Shown: one piece after another, positions 48,501 to 55,211 of the stretch
Layout: each line of letters begins with the position of its first letter
Numbering within the stretch: the first letter of the stretch is position 1
Virus record (IMG/VR): IMGVR_UViG_3300019360_000007
Coordinates: 1-64,000 of that record
Reading direction: 5' to 3' (one strand)
Source: a virus
DNA length: 64,000 nucleotides
The notes under the pieces: generated by a model
Databases searched by the model: none
Told to the model about the DNA's origin: nothing
What the model saw: the letters and a program-made list of their open reading frames with translations, nothing else
Program-made: the position numbers and the translations under genes

Positions 48501-49974
48501 AGAACGCCTGGACCAAGTTCGGGTTGTTGGTCGGCAGGTCGATGCGGGTGTTCGAGACCGAGAGGAACACGTCCTGCCCGAGCGGCGTGTCGCGCCCGTT
48601 GCCCGTCGTCGGCTGCGCGGGGAGACGGAACTGCGTGCGGCTCTCCACGGCGGGAATCACCGTGTCGACGACGACGACCTCCGTCGGCGCCATGAACCAG
48701 CGGTTGTCGATCAGGAGGGCCGAGATCTGCGTGGGCCCGAAGGGCGGAGCCCCCGGAGTCGTGATCCCGGGCGAGATCAGGAAGGCGGCTCCCCAGACGA
48801 TCAGGTCGTCCTTGAGAACGAAGTCCGCGCCCTCGATGAAGTCGTTGTTGCCGGGCACGATGCCGCAGCGGATGACCTCCGTGACGTTGATGTTCGCGAG
48901 GTAGTCGAACGTGTCCTGCCAGGTGTTGAAGAAGTATTGGATCGTGACGGTGTCGCCGACCGCCGGGGCGAAGGGCAGCGTCACGGCCCTGTTCTGGCCG
49001 TCGACCTCCGTCGGGATGACCTGGACCGAGTTGACGCGCACGGTCACCTTCGACGTGTCGGTCGTGGTGATGCCGCCGTTCGAGCCGTCGACGATAGGCC
49101 CGTTGAAGGTGAAGAACGTGCGGTTCCGACGCGTGTTCTGGTTCTGCGTGAAGCCGAGAACCGAGTTGGCCGTGCCGTTCCCGATCAGGAGACCGTTGTC
49201 GGCGACGAGGCGCACCGCCGTGAGGCCGAAGTTGTTGGTGTAGGTCGACGCCACCAGCGACGTGCCGGCCGCGGCCCCGTTGATCAGGGAGACCACCGTG
49301 GCGGCCGTGACGCTGCCGGTGGGGAACGTGGCGGTCACGACCTGCTGCGTAGTTGCCGACTGGTCGAAGTCCACCGTCACGAGGAACTGGTTGTTGGAGG
49401 AGGTGAACTCGTAGGCGTTGCCGATGGCCCCGTCGAGGATCGCTCCTTGCGTGGACACCTGGTCGGACAGGTTGTCCGTGATCTGCGTGTCGGTCCGCTT
49501 GAAGAAGTAGGTGACCCGGACGTCGTCGCCGAAGTCGGGCGCCGTGCTGATCTCGATCACGCCGATGTCGGCGCGGGCCACGCTCAGGACCACGTCGGGG
49601 CGACCGTTGATCGTGACCAGGATCGAGCTGGGGTCCGTGGCCGTCTTGCCGGAGCCTGACCCGTCCGTGATCGGGTAGTTGCGGACCCGGATACGGCGGC
49701 GCTCACCGTTGAAGTCGCCGAGGATGACCTCGCCGGTCATCGTGATCTCGACGACCGCGCGACCGGTCTCGTCCTCCTGGGGGACCTGCTGGTCGACCGA
49801 GCTGCTCGATCCGCGGATGACCTCCAAGTCTCGCTGCTGGAGCAGCTCGTTGCCCGTCCCGATGAGCACCGGAATGCGGACGCCCGCGAGGACGCCGGAG
49901 ACCGGCGAGTCGAACAGGGTTCGGGTATAGACGCCAGGTGGCGCGTAAATGGTCCCAGGAAAATCCGCGGGCAT
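42532..49974 (-). CDS. Giant tail sheath protein with repeat insertion (2480 residues)
   Basis: A continuous 2480-codon frame; ATG preceded by AAGGAAGC. The N-terminus is sheath-like: GTIYAPPGVYTRTLFDSPVSG, then VRIPVLIGTGNELLQQRDLE. The C-terminus is the conserved sheath interlocking domain: ATPWTRARIVGFDELARKLD, VTVMEQRGTVIRVRQG, ARRDLDRFIGIKFLPGVLSE, AFYQPIFPLLYIVITFNLRS. Known sheath proteins are about 380-720 residues. Here the two ends are separated by beta-rich insertions: residues about 150-830 of mixed domains, seven short GDTxTID repeats (about 840-1160), seven 70-residue repeats (about 1160-1660), and further domains to about 2170. A motif NxVLGF appears twice (near residues 280 and 1890). 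Insertions probably decorate the sheath surface, as smaller insertions do in T4 gp18. No frameshift or stop interrupts the frame. The sheath surrounds the tube and contracts on infection. Confidence 0.88.
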   Translation of the reverse strand: MPADFPGTIYAPPGVYTRTLFDSPVSGVLAGVRIPVLIGTGNELLQQRDLEVIRGSSSSVDQQVPQEDETGRAVVEITMTGEVILGDFNGERRRIRVRNYPITDGSGSGKTATDPSSILVTINGRPDVVLSVARADIGVIEISTAPDFGDDVRVTYFFKRTDTQITDNLSDQVSTQGAILDGAIGNAYEFTSSNNQFLVTVDFDQSATTQQVVTATFPTGSVTAATVVSLINGAAAGTSLVASTYTNNFGLTAVRLVADNGLLIGNGTANSVLGFTQNQNTRRNRTFFTFNGPIVDGSNGGITTTDTSKVTVRVNSVQVIPTEVDGQNRAVTLPFAPAVGDTVTIQYFFNTWQDTFDYLANINVTEVIRCGIVPGNNDFIEGADFVLKDDLIVWGAAFLISPGITTPGAPPFGPTQISALLIDNRWFMAPTEVVVVDTVIPAVESRTQFRLPAQPTTGNGRDTPLGQDVFLSVSNTRIDLPTNNPNLVQAFWGFGIEDALNRGAVSVTKVEGTIITLENPVPVGADVFATFWYNIMVDEEYTVQVETSGPSGIGTYFLFDKNGNPIYTPKFGSKGPALTGVTIEFPSGSELTPDVHFEGGTQGPVEETVTVQFADKDATIAKFTVPGAGPYFFVSGASDRARFTIDSSALAGGAAGIDLSAPHGIQGLGFYASLLGEEIQYTDDSGKTTYDILSGINDNVSFTVDGVVVTVTVPSQTAVNADAYVEAINAEAKLVANNPFLDGTTRFLGSTVITAGRYDKLVFNYTGVTNGPTGPVTATIAPGTYTSPTTMAAAVDSALQTAIGALPASFSGMDITCTANADGGMRFTFSATPTDLGTFATGTVTSALAVLGDTVTIDGVTLTGDLAQISGAQNFDTGQARATLMPMGVQPGDTFTIDAGGGPVLITAAGAQTPGGLNFNEGTRATGTITVAGPIPGDTVTVDGQVFLGVSGAPAANEFDVGTRASGTATLMGVQYGDTITIDTSVVGGGPVTLTASNTLTPGGLDFNVGTAATGTVGFSGVRVASAAPYPVVAADTLTLNGNVLTPVDVARTSGADDFFAGVRALSTLTVVTTALPSTGVLYGDTITIAGIPLTADNVTTPGGLNFDAGTQATATITVTASPSSATITIDTGAIAGGPYVLVPAGGPRTPGANDYDNTLGTTAAIAADIAAALNDPLNSFAAFSSAAVGPGPNDVTVTWTVPGMAANAVANLSSDGTVTISATFAGGVGDEITTATAIVAAILDPLNGLTSTVQAHNTGGTSATVDLRAITPGTGGNSISTVSTAPARLTFAGATLAGGLGTNTSARDDAIAAVNDVANSFAVDVTATSSGATTMVLTAVTPGAVGNTITLSTTAAGRFVLSGATLTGGVGDDISAATSLVAAIADAGNGLVGGVVATNAGGTSNVVTIMSFTPGTVGNGILLMESTGATRITLSAGTLLGGVGDNTTVATSLGASITASLPALVFTGVVAAVVTITAVTPGNAGNTIVLASSSATRLIRSGPTLAGGVGTNLTVASSIVAAINDLGNGLAAAVSADNAGGTSTTVTVWSDTPGVIGNTYTIASSTGVRLPVSGATFVGGATTVQVASSLVAAISDALNGLVGIVTADNSSGTSAVVDITAAVPGPTGNFITLASSTAIRLPVSGATLTGGSGLGGGVWEFLDGATVAEDFAIICGLSTDALPSQEQTKIVDGDIARRFTVSGTSGRLIYDRIIMRNRVLPGSGSLEPQSQVAQTSLITQGTNAVTETGLQPKAVGLAGIEATLRPASLFGEVGFKDGQVPAGTFADARDGQPRVRFYGSGGVNPQNNVWKVNIDGTAFTVVFKDSVGAAIPAAGQADVPLGPITFPNTVLKQIQDAAVGAGLPASVVAQEGAGIRLVSGIVTTNSAITLGNGNANNVLGFSEGATAARSTVDPELVASALMMHHSSTINGAILDYQMPDLTWFAAQALAGVERDSANNEFLFIESQANNIVGLGSSSNILFETATTADWLLTGTGLGVTSGQGAAGESGFQGFFVTSSDPVDGSGSANTSCFNSGVGQDGMISQSYRDTVTGLVFTILPRTGGADYPTGAGASFTFQVRKLVTTDANIPVNSISGLELIVANTEGSSIPQGDTAIVETFDRGGQEPAVGDSYFITYNYAKTAADFETMLFTSQRAVERNYGDTTPDNQVSLAAFLAFLNGAVVLGIKQVPKIPGSNQASTQSYSDALNDLRGSLPGGAVLDTITPMRGDDIDLFLQLSNHCDIQSSIRFRAERTGIIGVASGTQPTEVGGIAQQIENTRIRLVYPDIVTLTIQDALGNFKQFLVDGTYLAAAMAGNRASPNIDVATPWTRARIVGFDELARKLDAVEQNQVAVQGVTVMEQRGTVIRVRQGLTTDPTNILTKLPTVITIADEVQRAARRDLDRFIGIKFLPGVLSEIEGQLATTMKALKNAEIIAAFTGIQARTTNDPTVVEVEAFYQPIFPLLYIVITFNLRSNLGG
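44990..46480 (-). repeat. Seven tandem ~70-residue repeats in the sheath protein
   Basis: Each unit of 68-75 codons ends with a strand-turn-strand signature: GNTITLSTTAAGRFVLSGAT then LTGG; GNTIVLASSSATRLIRSGPT then LAGG; GNTYTIASSTGVRLPVSGAT then FVGG, and similar. Each begins with a helix such as ATSLVAAIADAGNGL. Unit ends fall near 46300, 46090, 45880, 45660, 45460, 45240 and 45015. The nucleotide sequences have diverged while the protein pattern is kept, so the array is not a recent expansion. Likely each unit is one small immunoglobulin-like or alpha/beta surface domain. Confidence 0.8.
46490..47460 (-). repeat. Seven short GDTxTID-type repeats in the sheath protein
   Basis: Units of about 36-60 codons share a core GDT(V/I/F)TIDG and an end such as TPGGLNFNEGTRATGTI or ANEFDVGTRASGTATL. 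Cores lie near 47415, 47295, 47155, 47040, 46860, 46710 and 46585. The last unit is degenerate (SATITIDTG). The repeat is shorter than the neighbouring 70-residue family and differs in sequence. It probably forms stacked beta hairpins leading out from the sheath body. Confidence 0.75.
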
Positions 49975-49975
49975 G

Positions 49976-50956
49976 TCAGCTTCCTTTCAGTGCGGCTCGG
50001 AAGGCGTCGAGGGAGATCCGCGTGAAGTGGAATCCGCGACACGGAGTTCCACGACGAATCGACTTGGCGACGGCATCGAAGGACAGGCCAAGGGCCTTGG
50101 CTGCTTCGGTCGCCGACGAAAAAACGGAACCGTCGGAGCGTCGGACGGGATTCGCGTTGCCTTCACGAATGCGACGCTTGTGTTCCTCGGTGAAGGCCTG
50201 TCCCGTATGGGCGGCAGACATCTTGGCGCGCGTCTCTTCCGATGGCACACGACCCGAATGGCTCGTGGACATTCGCGCCCTGCTCTCCGCGGAATGCCTT
50301 CGTCCCTTCCAGAAATCACCGCGCCCATTCTCCAAGTTGGCGAGCTGTCTCGCGGAGACCCCGCGAGCCTTGGCCGAGGTCGACATCCTCTTGCGCGTCT
50401 CCTCGCTCGCGACAACTCCGTCTCCGCCCTTGGTCAGGTTGTAACCATGCGCGCGCTCGGCCGAACGGTAGAGGGCGATATAGTGCCGCTCCCGTTCGTT
50501 GGCCTCGGCGAGGGTCGCGATTCCCTTCTCAAGCACTTCCCAGGCCATGGCGGGTCCGTACTTGCGAAGAGCCGCGGAGAAATGGCGACTCCTCGTGCGA
50601 GCCAGGTAGAGGTGCTCGATCTTGCGCTGGTCGAGACTGCGCCGCGTGATCCCGACGTAGACCTTCCCGCTGGGCGACGTGACCCTATAGACCACGTACG
50701 TCACGTCCGCAGGACGCTCCTTCCCGCTCGCGCTCGACTCGGAGGAGGAGCACGTCGCGTCGGGCCACGGGGTCGCCGTGGCGAGTTCGGTGGAGGTCTG
50801 GAGCATCGAGGTCGGCTGTTCGCTCGGGATCACTCCCGTCTGTCGGGCGCACTTCTCCTGCGAGCGCGTGACGCCCTGGGTGCAGTCGCGGATCGCGCTC
50901 GGTAGAGCGCCTTGGTTCACGTCTCCGTGCCCGTCTCCGTCGGTCTGTCGGTTCAC
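49976..50956 (-). CDS. GIY-YIG homing endonuclease with NUMOD3 repeats
   Basis: The open frame starts at a GTG at 50956 (326 residues), but the folded protein begins about residue 85. The catalytic GIY-YIG domain has VTYVVYRVTSPSGKVYVGIT (VVY...YVG in place of GIY...YIG), an Arg in LDQRKIEH, and a Glu in EANERERHYI, so key residues are present. Three NUMOD3-type units follow (SAESRARMSTSHSGR, SEETRAKMSAAHTGQ, TEEHKRRIREGN), then a C-terminal helix-turn-helix/NUMOD1-like segment (SSATEAAKALGLSFDAVAKS). A shorter start, GTG at 50704 with GGAAGGAG 13 bases upstream, would begin right at the nuclease domain and may be the true one; residues 1-84 are low-complexity. The stop overlaps the sheath ribosome-binding region: TGA lies one base before the sheath ATG. 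It is a mobile, free-standing endonuclease gene. Confidence 0.85.
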   Translation of the reverse strand: MNRQTDGDGHGDVNQGALPSAIRDCTQGVTRSQEKCARQTGVIPSEQPTSMLQTSTELATATPWPDATCSSSESSASGKERPADVTYVVYRVTSPSGKVYVGITRRSLDQRKIEHLYLARTRSRHFSAALRKYGPAMAWEVLEKGIATLAEANERERHYIALYRSAERAHGYNLTKGGDGVVASEETRKRMSTSAKARGVSARQLANLENGRGDFWKGRRHSAESRARMSTSHSGRVPSEETRAKMSAAHTGQAFTEEHKRRIREGNANPVRRSDGSVFSSATEAAKALGLSFDAVAKSIRRGTPCRGFHFTRISLDAFRAALKGS

Positions 50957-51064
50957 GTCTAGCCGTCCCCTCGCGGGGAGGAAGCGTTCTGCGGGCCTGC
51001 TAGGCAGGCTGCGTTCACATCTCGTCTGTCGGTCTGGTCACGTCTGGGTCCTCCCTGCGGGAGG
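50943..51064. repeat. Imperfect direct repeats with hairpins in the leader of the GIY-YIG gene
   Basis: Two copies of a 39-41 base element lie at 50943-50981 and 51024-51064. Each starts GTCTGTCGGT, contains TCACGTCT, and ends in a GC hairpin (CCCC-TCGC-GGGG and CCTCCC-TGC-GGGAGG on the plus strand). A third small hairpin, GCCTGC-TAG-GCAGGC, lies between them at 50996-51010. On the minus strand the first hairpin contains GAGGGG, 10 bases before the GTG at 50956, so it could mask that ribosome-binding site. The 51.0-kb stretch has no convincing gene. Confidence 0.5.
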
Positions 51065-51084
51065 CCGGGGTTGCGACTGTCGCC

Positions 51085-51546
51085 TCAGCGAGCAGCCTCC
51101 TCGGGAGCGGAGCCGGAGCGCCCCTCCCGCCAAGCCTTGAAACGGTGCATGACCTCCTGGTTGACCAGTCGGGCCTTCTTGGCGGCGCGGCGCTCGGTCT
51201 CGGTCATGACGAAGTACTCGCCGCTGTCGAGCCGACTGAGGTGGTCCCCGGTCGTATCGTTCGCGGAGATCACGCGACGCTTGTAGTCCTGGCGTCGCTG
51301 GAACTCCCTGAGGTTCGCCTCCGCGCTGCGGCCGATGACCACGTCGACGTCGTGATCCACCGAGCTGGCTCCCGTGTTCTGGGGACGGGGCGCATCGGGC
51401 ACGTGGGCGAACTTGAAGCTCGGCGTGGGGATGCGCCTGTCGGCACCCTCGCCGCAACGCTTGCACGGGATCGTGTCCCTGACCTTCCCGGCCGGCTGCA
51501 TTGACCCGAACCGCAGACCGCAGCTCGGGCACTGGTAATCGAACAT
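51085..51546 (-). CDS. Zinc-ribbon protein (FmdB-like N-terminus)
   Basis: Protein of 153 residues. The start chosen is the ATG at 51546 (MFDYQCPSCGLRFGSM), because the zinc ribbon begins there and the longer frame runs into the upstream gene. Residues 5-33 hold two Cys pairs (CPSC and CKRC), the FmdB/CxxC-CxxC-SSSS pattern of small regulatory zinc ribbons. The rest is charged and helical (REFQRRQDYKRRVI; ETERRAAKKARLVNQEVMHR), with a basic C-terminus. FmdB-type ribbons are common in phages, but their role is not well defined. The gene lies between the tail-terminator candidate and the mobile endonuclease inserted before the sheath gene. Confidence 0.72.
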   Translation of the reverse strand: MFDYQCPSCGLRFGSMQPAGKVRDTIPCKRCGEGADRRIPTPSFKFAHVPDAPRPQNTGASSVDHDVDVVIGRSAEANLREFQRRQDYKRRVISANDTTGDHLSRLDSGEYFVMTETERRAAKKARLVNQEVMHRFKAWREGRSGSAPEEAAR

Positions 51547-51599
51547 CGGCAAGGTCGCTCCGTCTACTAGGTCGCCCCTATAGACACGAAAACGAGCGC

Positions 51600-52859
51600 C
51601 TAGCGCAGCATCTCGCCCGTCCCGTAGACCCCCGAGCGGCCCAGCTTGCCGACGAAGAACGGGTCCCACGGAGCCCGGAGACCGAGGGACGCCAGGGTGC
51701 GGAAGTTCGTCTGGATCTTCGCGATCTCCTCGTCGGAGAGCCCGGCGATCTGCTCGATGAACGGGGCGATGAGGGGGGCCTGGCCCTGCGGCACGGGCTC
51801 GCCCCCGGCCTGCTCCACCCCGCGGATCGTGATGCCGAGGGGGACGTGGATGCTCCAGTCGGTCTGGAGCTGCAGGCTGAAGCTGGCGTTGTAGAACCAG
51901 TCGTCAGCGACCTCGTCGTACTGCTCCTCCGTCTCGCCGCCCATGTTGACCGAGGCGATCTCGATCCCCATGCTGGAGAGCCGTGGTCGCGCGGTCGCCC
52001 AGAGGTACAGAGCGGTCTGGTCGAGGATCTCGCGCTGAGACAGAGGGTCGCGGGCGATGACGTCGAAGTCCAGGGTCAGGTCCCAGCGACCCCCGAACTC
52101 AAGTGCCGAGATGGTGCGCTTGTCCTGGACCACGACGGCCAAGCGGTCCCCGGCCGTGATGCGCCTCCCGAACGCAAGGACCGTCCCGGGAACGGGTTCC
52201 CGTAGAGCTCGGTCCTCGCGAACCTTCCACGGGCCCGTCGTCTCGCCCGGGCAACGGTAGTCGGCGGACAGGAACTCCTCGTCGGCCAGCTCGTCGATCA
52301 GGTCGATCTCGCCCGTGTCCGGGTCGGCCGTGTAGTTGGGGCCCTCGTAGAGCCGGAGGTTCCCGGGCATCCGGTAGAGGCGCAGCGTGCCGGAGAGGAA
52401 CTTCCCCTTCTGGAGCTGGTACTGGGTGTCGTTGATCTTGAGGACCGTCTCGTCGATCACGTCGAGGAGCGGGTCCACGAAGAACTCCTGGTCGGTCGGC
52501 GAGCCATTCGCGTCGCAGAAGTCGAGGAAGTAGATGCCGGCCGCCGAGGGGAAGAACCCGCCGTTGTTCTGGATGGCGACGAAGTCCTCGCGCACCCACT
52601 CGACGGAGAGGTTCGGGTACCCCTCGACGTGGGCGAGGTACACGTAGCTCATCACGTGGCCCTGGAAGTTGTCGGCGGCGAGCGCGACCTGGTTGCCGGC
52701 AGAGTTCTTGATCACGATGCCGAACTGCGGGCGCTCGCGGAAGCTGTACTTCCCCTGGATGTGCTGGACGATGTCCTTGTACTTCGGGTGGTACGACCAG
52801 TATCGGCGAAGCTCCTCGATGAACTTCCGATGCACCTGAGTTGTGAGGAAATAGTACAT
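51600..52859 (-). CDS. Candidate tail terminator / neck protein
   Basis: Protein of 419 residues, ATG with GAGGGG six bases upstream. It begins MYYFLTTQVHRKFIEELRRY. Residues about 260-360 read like the alpha/beta core of tail terminator or neck proteins: RWDLTLDFDVIARDPLSQRE, then LYLWATARPRLSSMGIEI and FSLQLQTDWSIHVPLGI. Before that comes a beta-rich domain (residues 40-240) with several Tyr/Phe-rich strands. The next structural gene downstream is the sheath, and in large myophages the terminator or tail-completion genes precede it. The assignment rests on position and the DxDVxARD-like strand; a general virion structural protein is the fallback. Confidence 0.65.
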   Translation of the reverse strand: MYYFLTTQVHRKFIEELRRYWSYHPKYKDIVQHIQGKYSFRERPQFGIVIKNSAGNQVALAADNFQGHVMSYVYLAHVEGYPNLSVEWVREDFVAIQNNGGFFPSAAGIYFLDFCDANGSPTDQEFFVDPLLDVIDETVLKINDTQYQLQKGKFLSGTLRLYRMPGNLRLYEGPNYTADPDTGEIDLIDELADEEFLSADYRCPGETTGPWKVREDRALREPVPGTVLAFGRRITAGDRLAVVVQDKRTISALEFGGRWDLTLDFDVIARDPLSQREILDQTALYLWATARPRLSSMGIEIASVNMGGETEEQYDEVADDWFYNASFSLQLQTDWSIHVPLGITIRGVEQAGGEPVPQGQAPLIAPFIEQIAGLSDEEIAKIQTNFRTLASLGLRAPWDPFFVGKLGRSGVYGTGEMLR

Positions 52860-52951
52860 CTCCTACCCCTCGATCTCCGAGACCAGGACGTGGTCGCTCA
52901 CAGCGCGAGGGCTCCGGGAGTGCTCACCTGGAGGCCTTCCGCATAGGACGA

Positions 52952-53971
52952 CTAGGGCTCGTCGTCCTCGTACTCCTGGAGAGCCTGGACGAGGAGACCG
53001 CGCGCGACAGCCTCCAGCGGATCGCGGGCCGCCCTGATCTCGCTGACCTCGATGGGAAAACGCCTGCGCTTCTCCTCGAACACCTTCTTGAAGAACTCCA
53101 GGAACCCGCCAGCCTTGCTCGTGCCCCCCGAGACCACGATGGGGATGGCCTTCGGCAGGGCGAACCGGCTGCGCACCTTCTCGAACTCGCTCGCGATGGT
53201 GTCGAGCGTGTACTCGATCAGGTTCTTGTAGTAGACGACCAGGGCCTCCTGGTCGCGGTCGGTCGGGTGCAGGAGATCGAGACCCTTCTCCTTGAGCGCG
53301 CACGTGCGGGCCTGGGTGGAGCCGACGCTCCTCGCGGCCCCGGCATCGATCCAGTCTCCTCCGCGACCGACGCTCGCGGTGAATCCCTCGACCGTGTTGA
53401 TCGCCAGCGCGATGTTCGTCATCCCGGCGCCGTAGCTCAGCGCGACCCCGCTGAATCCTTCCTTGGCGCACTCGCTGTAGACGATGGCCATTGCCTCGTT
53501 GCCGGGGACCGCACGGTAGCCGCACTCCTCCACGATCCTCTGGAGAACGCCTCGGTGGTAGATGACGTCACGCGACGGGTCATCCACCGGCGCGGCGGGC
53601 ACGCTGAAGCAGCAGACCTCGCGCTCCTCTGCGGGATCGCCCAGGACGTGGCGCACGAGGACACCGAGGATCTCGAGCGCGTCGACCTCGCCCGCCGAGA
53701 CGAGGCCAGACTGGAGCGGTCGCCTGACCTCGGCCCCGAGCATGTTGGCCATGTCGTAGGCCGCGTCGCCGACGATCACGAGCCTGTCGTTCTTCTCCAC
53801 GTAGTTCACGTTGGAGAGCCGCAGCATCTTCCGGTGCTCGCGAGGGAAGTCGATGAAGGCGTCGCGCATCCTGTTGGTCACGACGCCGTCGCCCGTACGA
53901 CGGGCGGAGACCACGTTCATCGTCCCCAGGTCTAGCCCCCTTCCGGGGATCGGTCCTTCACGCTCTGCCAT
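52952..53971 (-). CDS. Actin/MreB/Hsp70-superfamily ATPase
   Basis: Protein of 339 residues, the usual size of MreB and ParM proteins. Motifs in order: phosphate-1 loop LDLGTMNVV (D14, G16, T17, N19), very close to the MreB version; a connect-1-like helix at PGNEAMAIVYSE (about residue 155); phosphate-2-like GVALSYGAGMTNIALAI (about 178-194), where the usual Asp residues are replaced by Ser and Asn; and adenosine motif VVSGGTSKAGGFLEF (about 276-290). No membrane helix is seen. The family includes filament-forming (MreB, ParM, AlpC) and chaperone-type ATPases. Its place between neck and terminator genes suggests a role in virion assembly, DNA positioning or intracellular transport of particles. 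The altered phosphate-2 loop may mean slow or lost hydrolysis. Confidence 0.82.
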   Translation of the reverse strand: MAEREGPIPGRGLDLGTMNVVSARRTGDGVVTNRMRDAFIDFPREHRKMLRLSNVNYVEKNDRLVIVGDAAYDMANMLGAEVRRPLQSGLVSAGEVDALEILGVLVRHVLGDPAEEREVCCFSVPAAPVDDPSRDVIYHRGVLQRIVEECGYRAVPGNEAMAIVYSECAKEGFSGVALSYGAGMTNIALAINTVEGFTASVGRGGDWIDAGAARSVGSTQARTCALKEKGLDLLHPTDRDQEALVVYYKNLIEYTLDTIASEFEKVRSRFALPKAIPIVVSGGTSKAGGFLEFFKKVFEEKRRRFPIEVSEIRAARDPLEAVARGLLVQALQEYEDDEP

Positions 53972-54028
53972 GGATCGGTGCCTCGTTCATGTCCGACCGC
54001 CGCGATGTATCGCGGGGACTGGCCTATC

Positions 54029-54673
54029 CTACCCGCCTCGCTTCCTGATAGCCCTCAGCGCCTCCGCAGCGTCGTCCACGTCGCCGCCCCCGTCCGACGA
54101 CCGGCGCTCCACGGCGATCCTGGCCTTCGCGTCGGGATCGACGATGCGCTGGGGCATGTAGAGCGGCTCCTCGGGAGCCTTCCGGGCCGCGACGGGAGCG
54201 CCCACGGGCGCGGGCGTTCCGGCGGGCAGCAAGCGACGGAGAACGTGTTCCAGGGCCGTCTCGAGCTGGCCCTGGTCGACCGTGCCGCCCTGCGCCTGAA
54301 CGGTCGCGAGGGCTCGGCCCACCTCCTCCGCGATGGCCGGCCTCAGGTCTCCCATGAGCTCGGCCTTGACCTTCCTCGCGATGGCGTCGGCGTCGACGTC
54401 CACGCGCTCGGGAGCTGGGGCCTCCGGCCGCGGACGCGGTACCGGCCTGCCCAACGAGACGAACGGGGGCTGCGGAAGCCGGGGCGCCTTGTCGAGTCCT
54501 CGTCTGGGCTTGCGGTACACGCGTACGTTTCCCTTCGACTGCTCCTTGCGCAGGTCAGCGGACCCTGCGGCCACGTCCAGGGACACCCACCGCTCCTCGC
54601 CCCGCAGGAGACGCAGGCCGAGATCCGGGATCTCGCACGGGTGCGAGCAGATGATCTGTGCCTCCTGCTTCAC
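54029..54673 (-). CDS. Unknown protein with disordered Pro-rich linker
   Basis: Protein of 214 residues with a GTG start overlapping the TGA of the previous gene (GTGA). Residues 1-50 look folded (IPDLGLRLLRGEERWVSLDV). Residues 50-90 are rich in Pro and Arg. Residues 90-150 are helical (DADAIARKVKAELMGDLRPA, ALEHVLRRLLPAG). The tail is charged. No family is recognised. It could be a head-tail joining component or a partner of the actin-like ATPase encoded next; the gap between them is 57 bases. Confidence 0.65.
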   Translation of the reverse strand: MKQEAQIICSHPCEIPDLGLRLLRGEERWVSLDVAAGSADLRKEQSKGNVRVYRKPRRGLDKAPRLPQPPFVSLGRPVPRPRPEAPAPERVDVDADAIARKVKAELMGDLRPAIAEEVGRALATVQAQGGTVDQGQLETALEHVLRRLLPAGTPAPVGAPVAARKAPEEPLYMPQRIVDPDAKARIAVERRSSDGGGDVDDAAEALRAIRKRGG

Positions 54674-55209
54674 GTGATCGGGAGCTTGTTGAGCACGGCG
54701 ATGGTCTCGTCCTCAAGCATGGCCTCCATCTTGCGGCGCGCTCGCTCGTAGCCTCTGCGGACGAAGTTGTGCTTGCGGAACCCAGGATGGATCCACGCCT
54801 CGGCCTTGGTCGCGGGCGTGCTCTTGATGAGCACCGTACCCGCCGGTCCCTTCATGGGCACGCGCGAGACACCCTCCTGTCGCGTGAGCCAGTCCATGGG
54901 GTAGGGACGCCTTCCCTCGGTGATCTGCTCGATCCACGGCCAGTCCGAGTAGACCTCGACCGTGGACCCCGAGACCTCGAAGCGGAACGAGGCGAAGAAT
55001 CTCTCTGAATCCGGGATCCCCTCAGGGAACCCTCTGGGCGTGGGACGACCGCCCTGCTTCGCGAAGTCCTTGCGGGCCTCGGCCACGATACTGTCGACGA
55101 GCACCTTGCCCACGCGCTTCAGGAAGGCGGGAGTGACGATGTCCTTCTGCTCCAGAGTGGCCCAGGTCTTCCCGTAGGACTTCCTGATCCTGATGCCTGT
55201 CTCCGCCAT
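54670..55209 (-). CDS. Candidate tail completion/neck protein
   Basis: Protein of 179 residues. The ATG at 55209 was chosen; a longer frame lies entirely over the inserted endonuclease gene. The sequence has an N-terminal helix pair (TPAFLKRVGKVLVDSIVAEA), a loop with ERFFASFRFEVSGSTVEVYS, then GRRPYPMDWLTRQEG and a basic helix (HPGFRKHNFVRRGYERARRK). This profile, a helical start, a central beta hairpin and a conserved Pro/Trp loop, resembles HK97-gp10-type tail completion proteins, and the neighbours are neck candidates. Confidence in the role is modest. Confidence 0.68.
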   Translation of the reverse strand: MAETGIRIRKSYGKTWATLEQKDIVTPAFLKRVGKVLVDSIVAEARKDFAKQGGRPTPRGFPEGIPDSERFFASFRFEVSGSTVEVYSDWPWIEQITEGRRPYPMDWLTRQEGVSRVPMKGPAGTVLIKSTPATKAEAWIHPGFRKHNFVRRGYERARRKMEAMLEDETIAVLNKLPIT

Positions 55210-55211
55210 CG

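Noticed and set aside
50888-50925. tRNA-like stretch on the plus strand (GCGCTCGGTAGAGCGC)
   Set aside because: It resembles a tRNA D-arm, but the loop is only 4 bases, and no anticodon stem, T-arm pairing or acceptor complement can be drawn.
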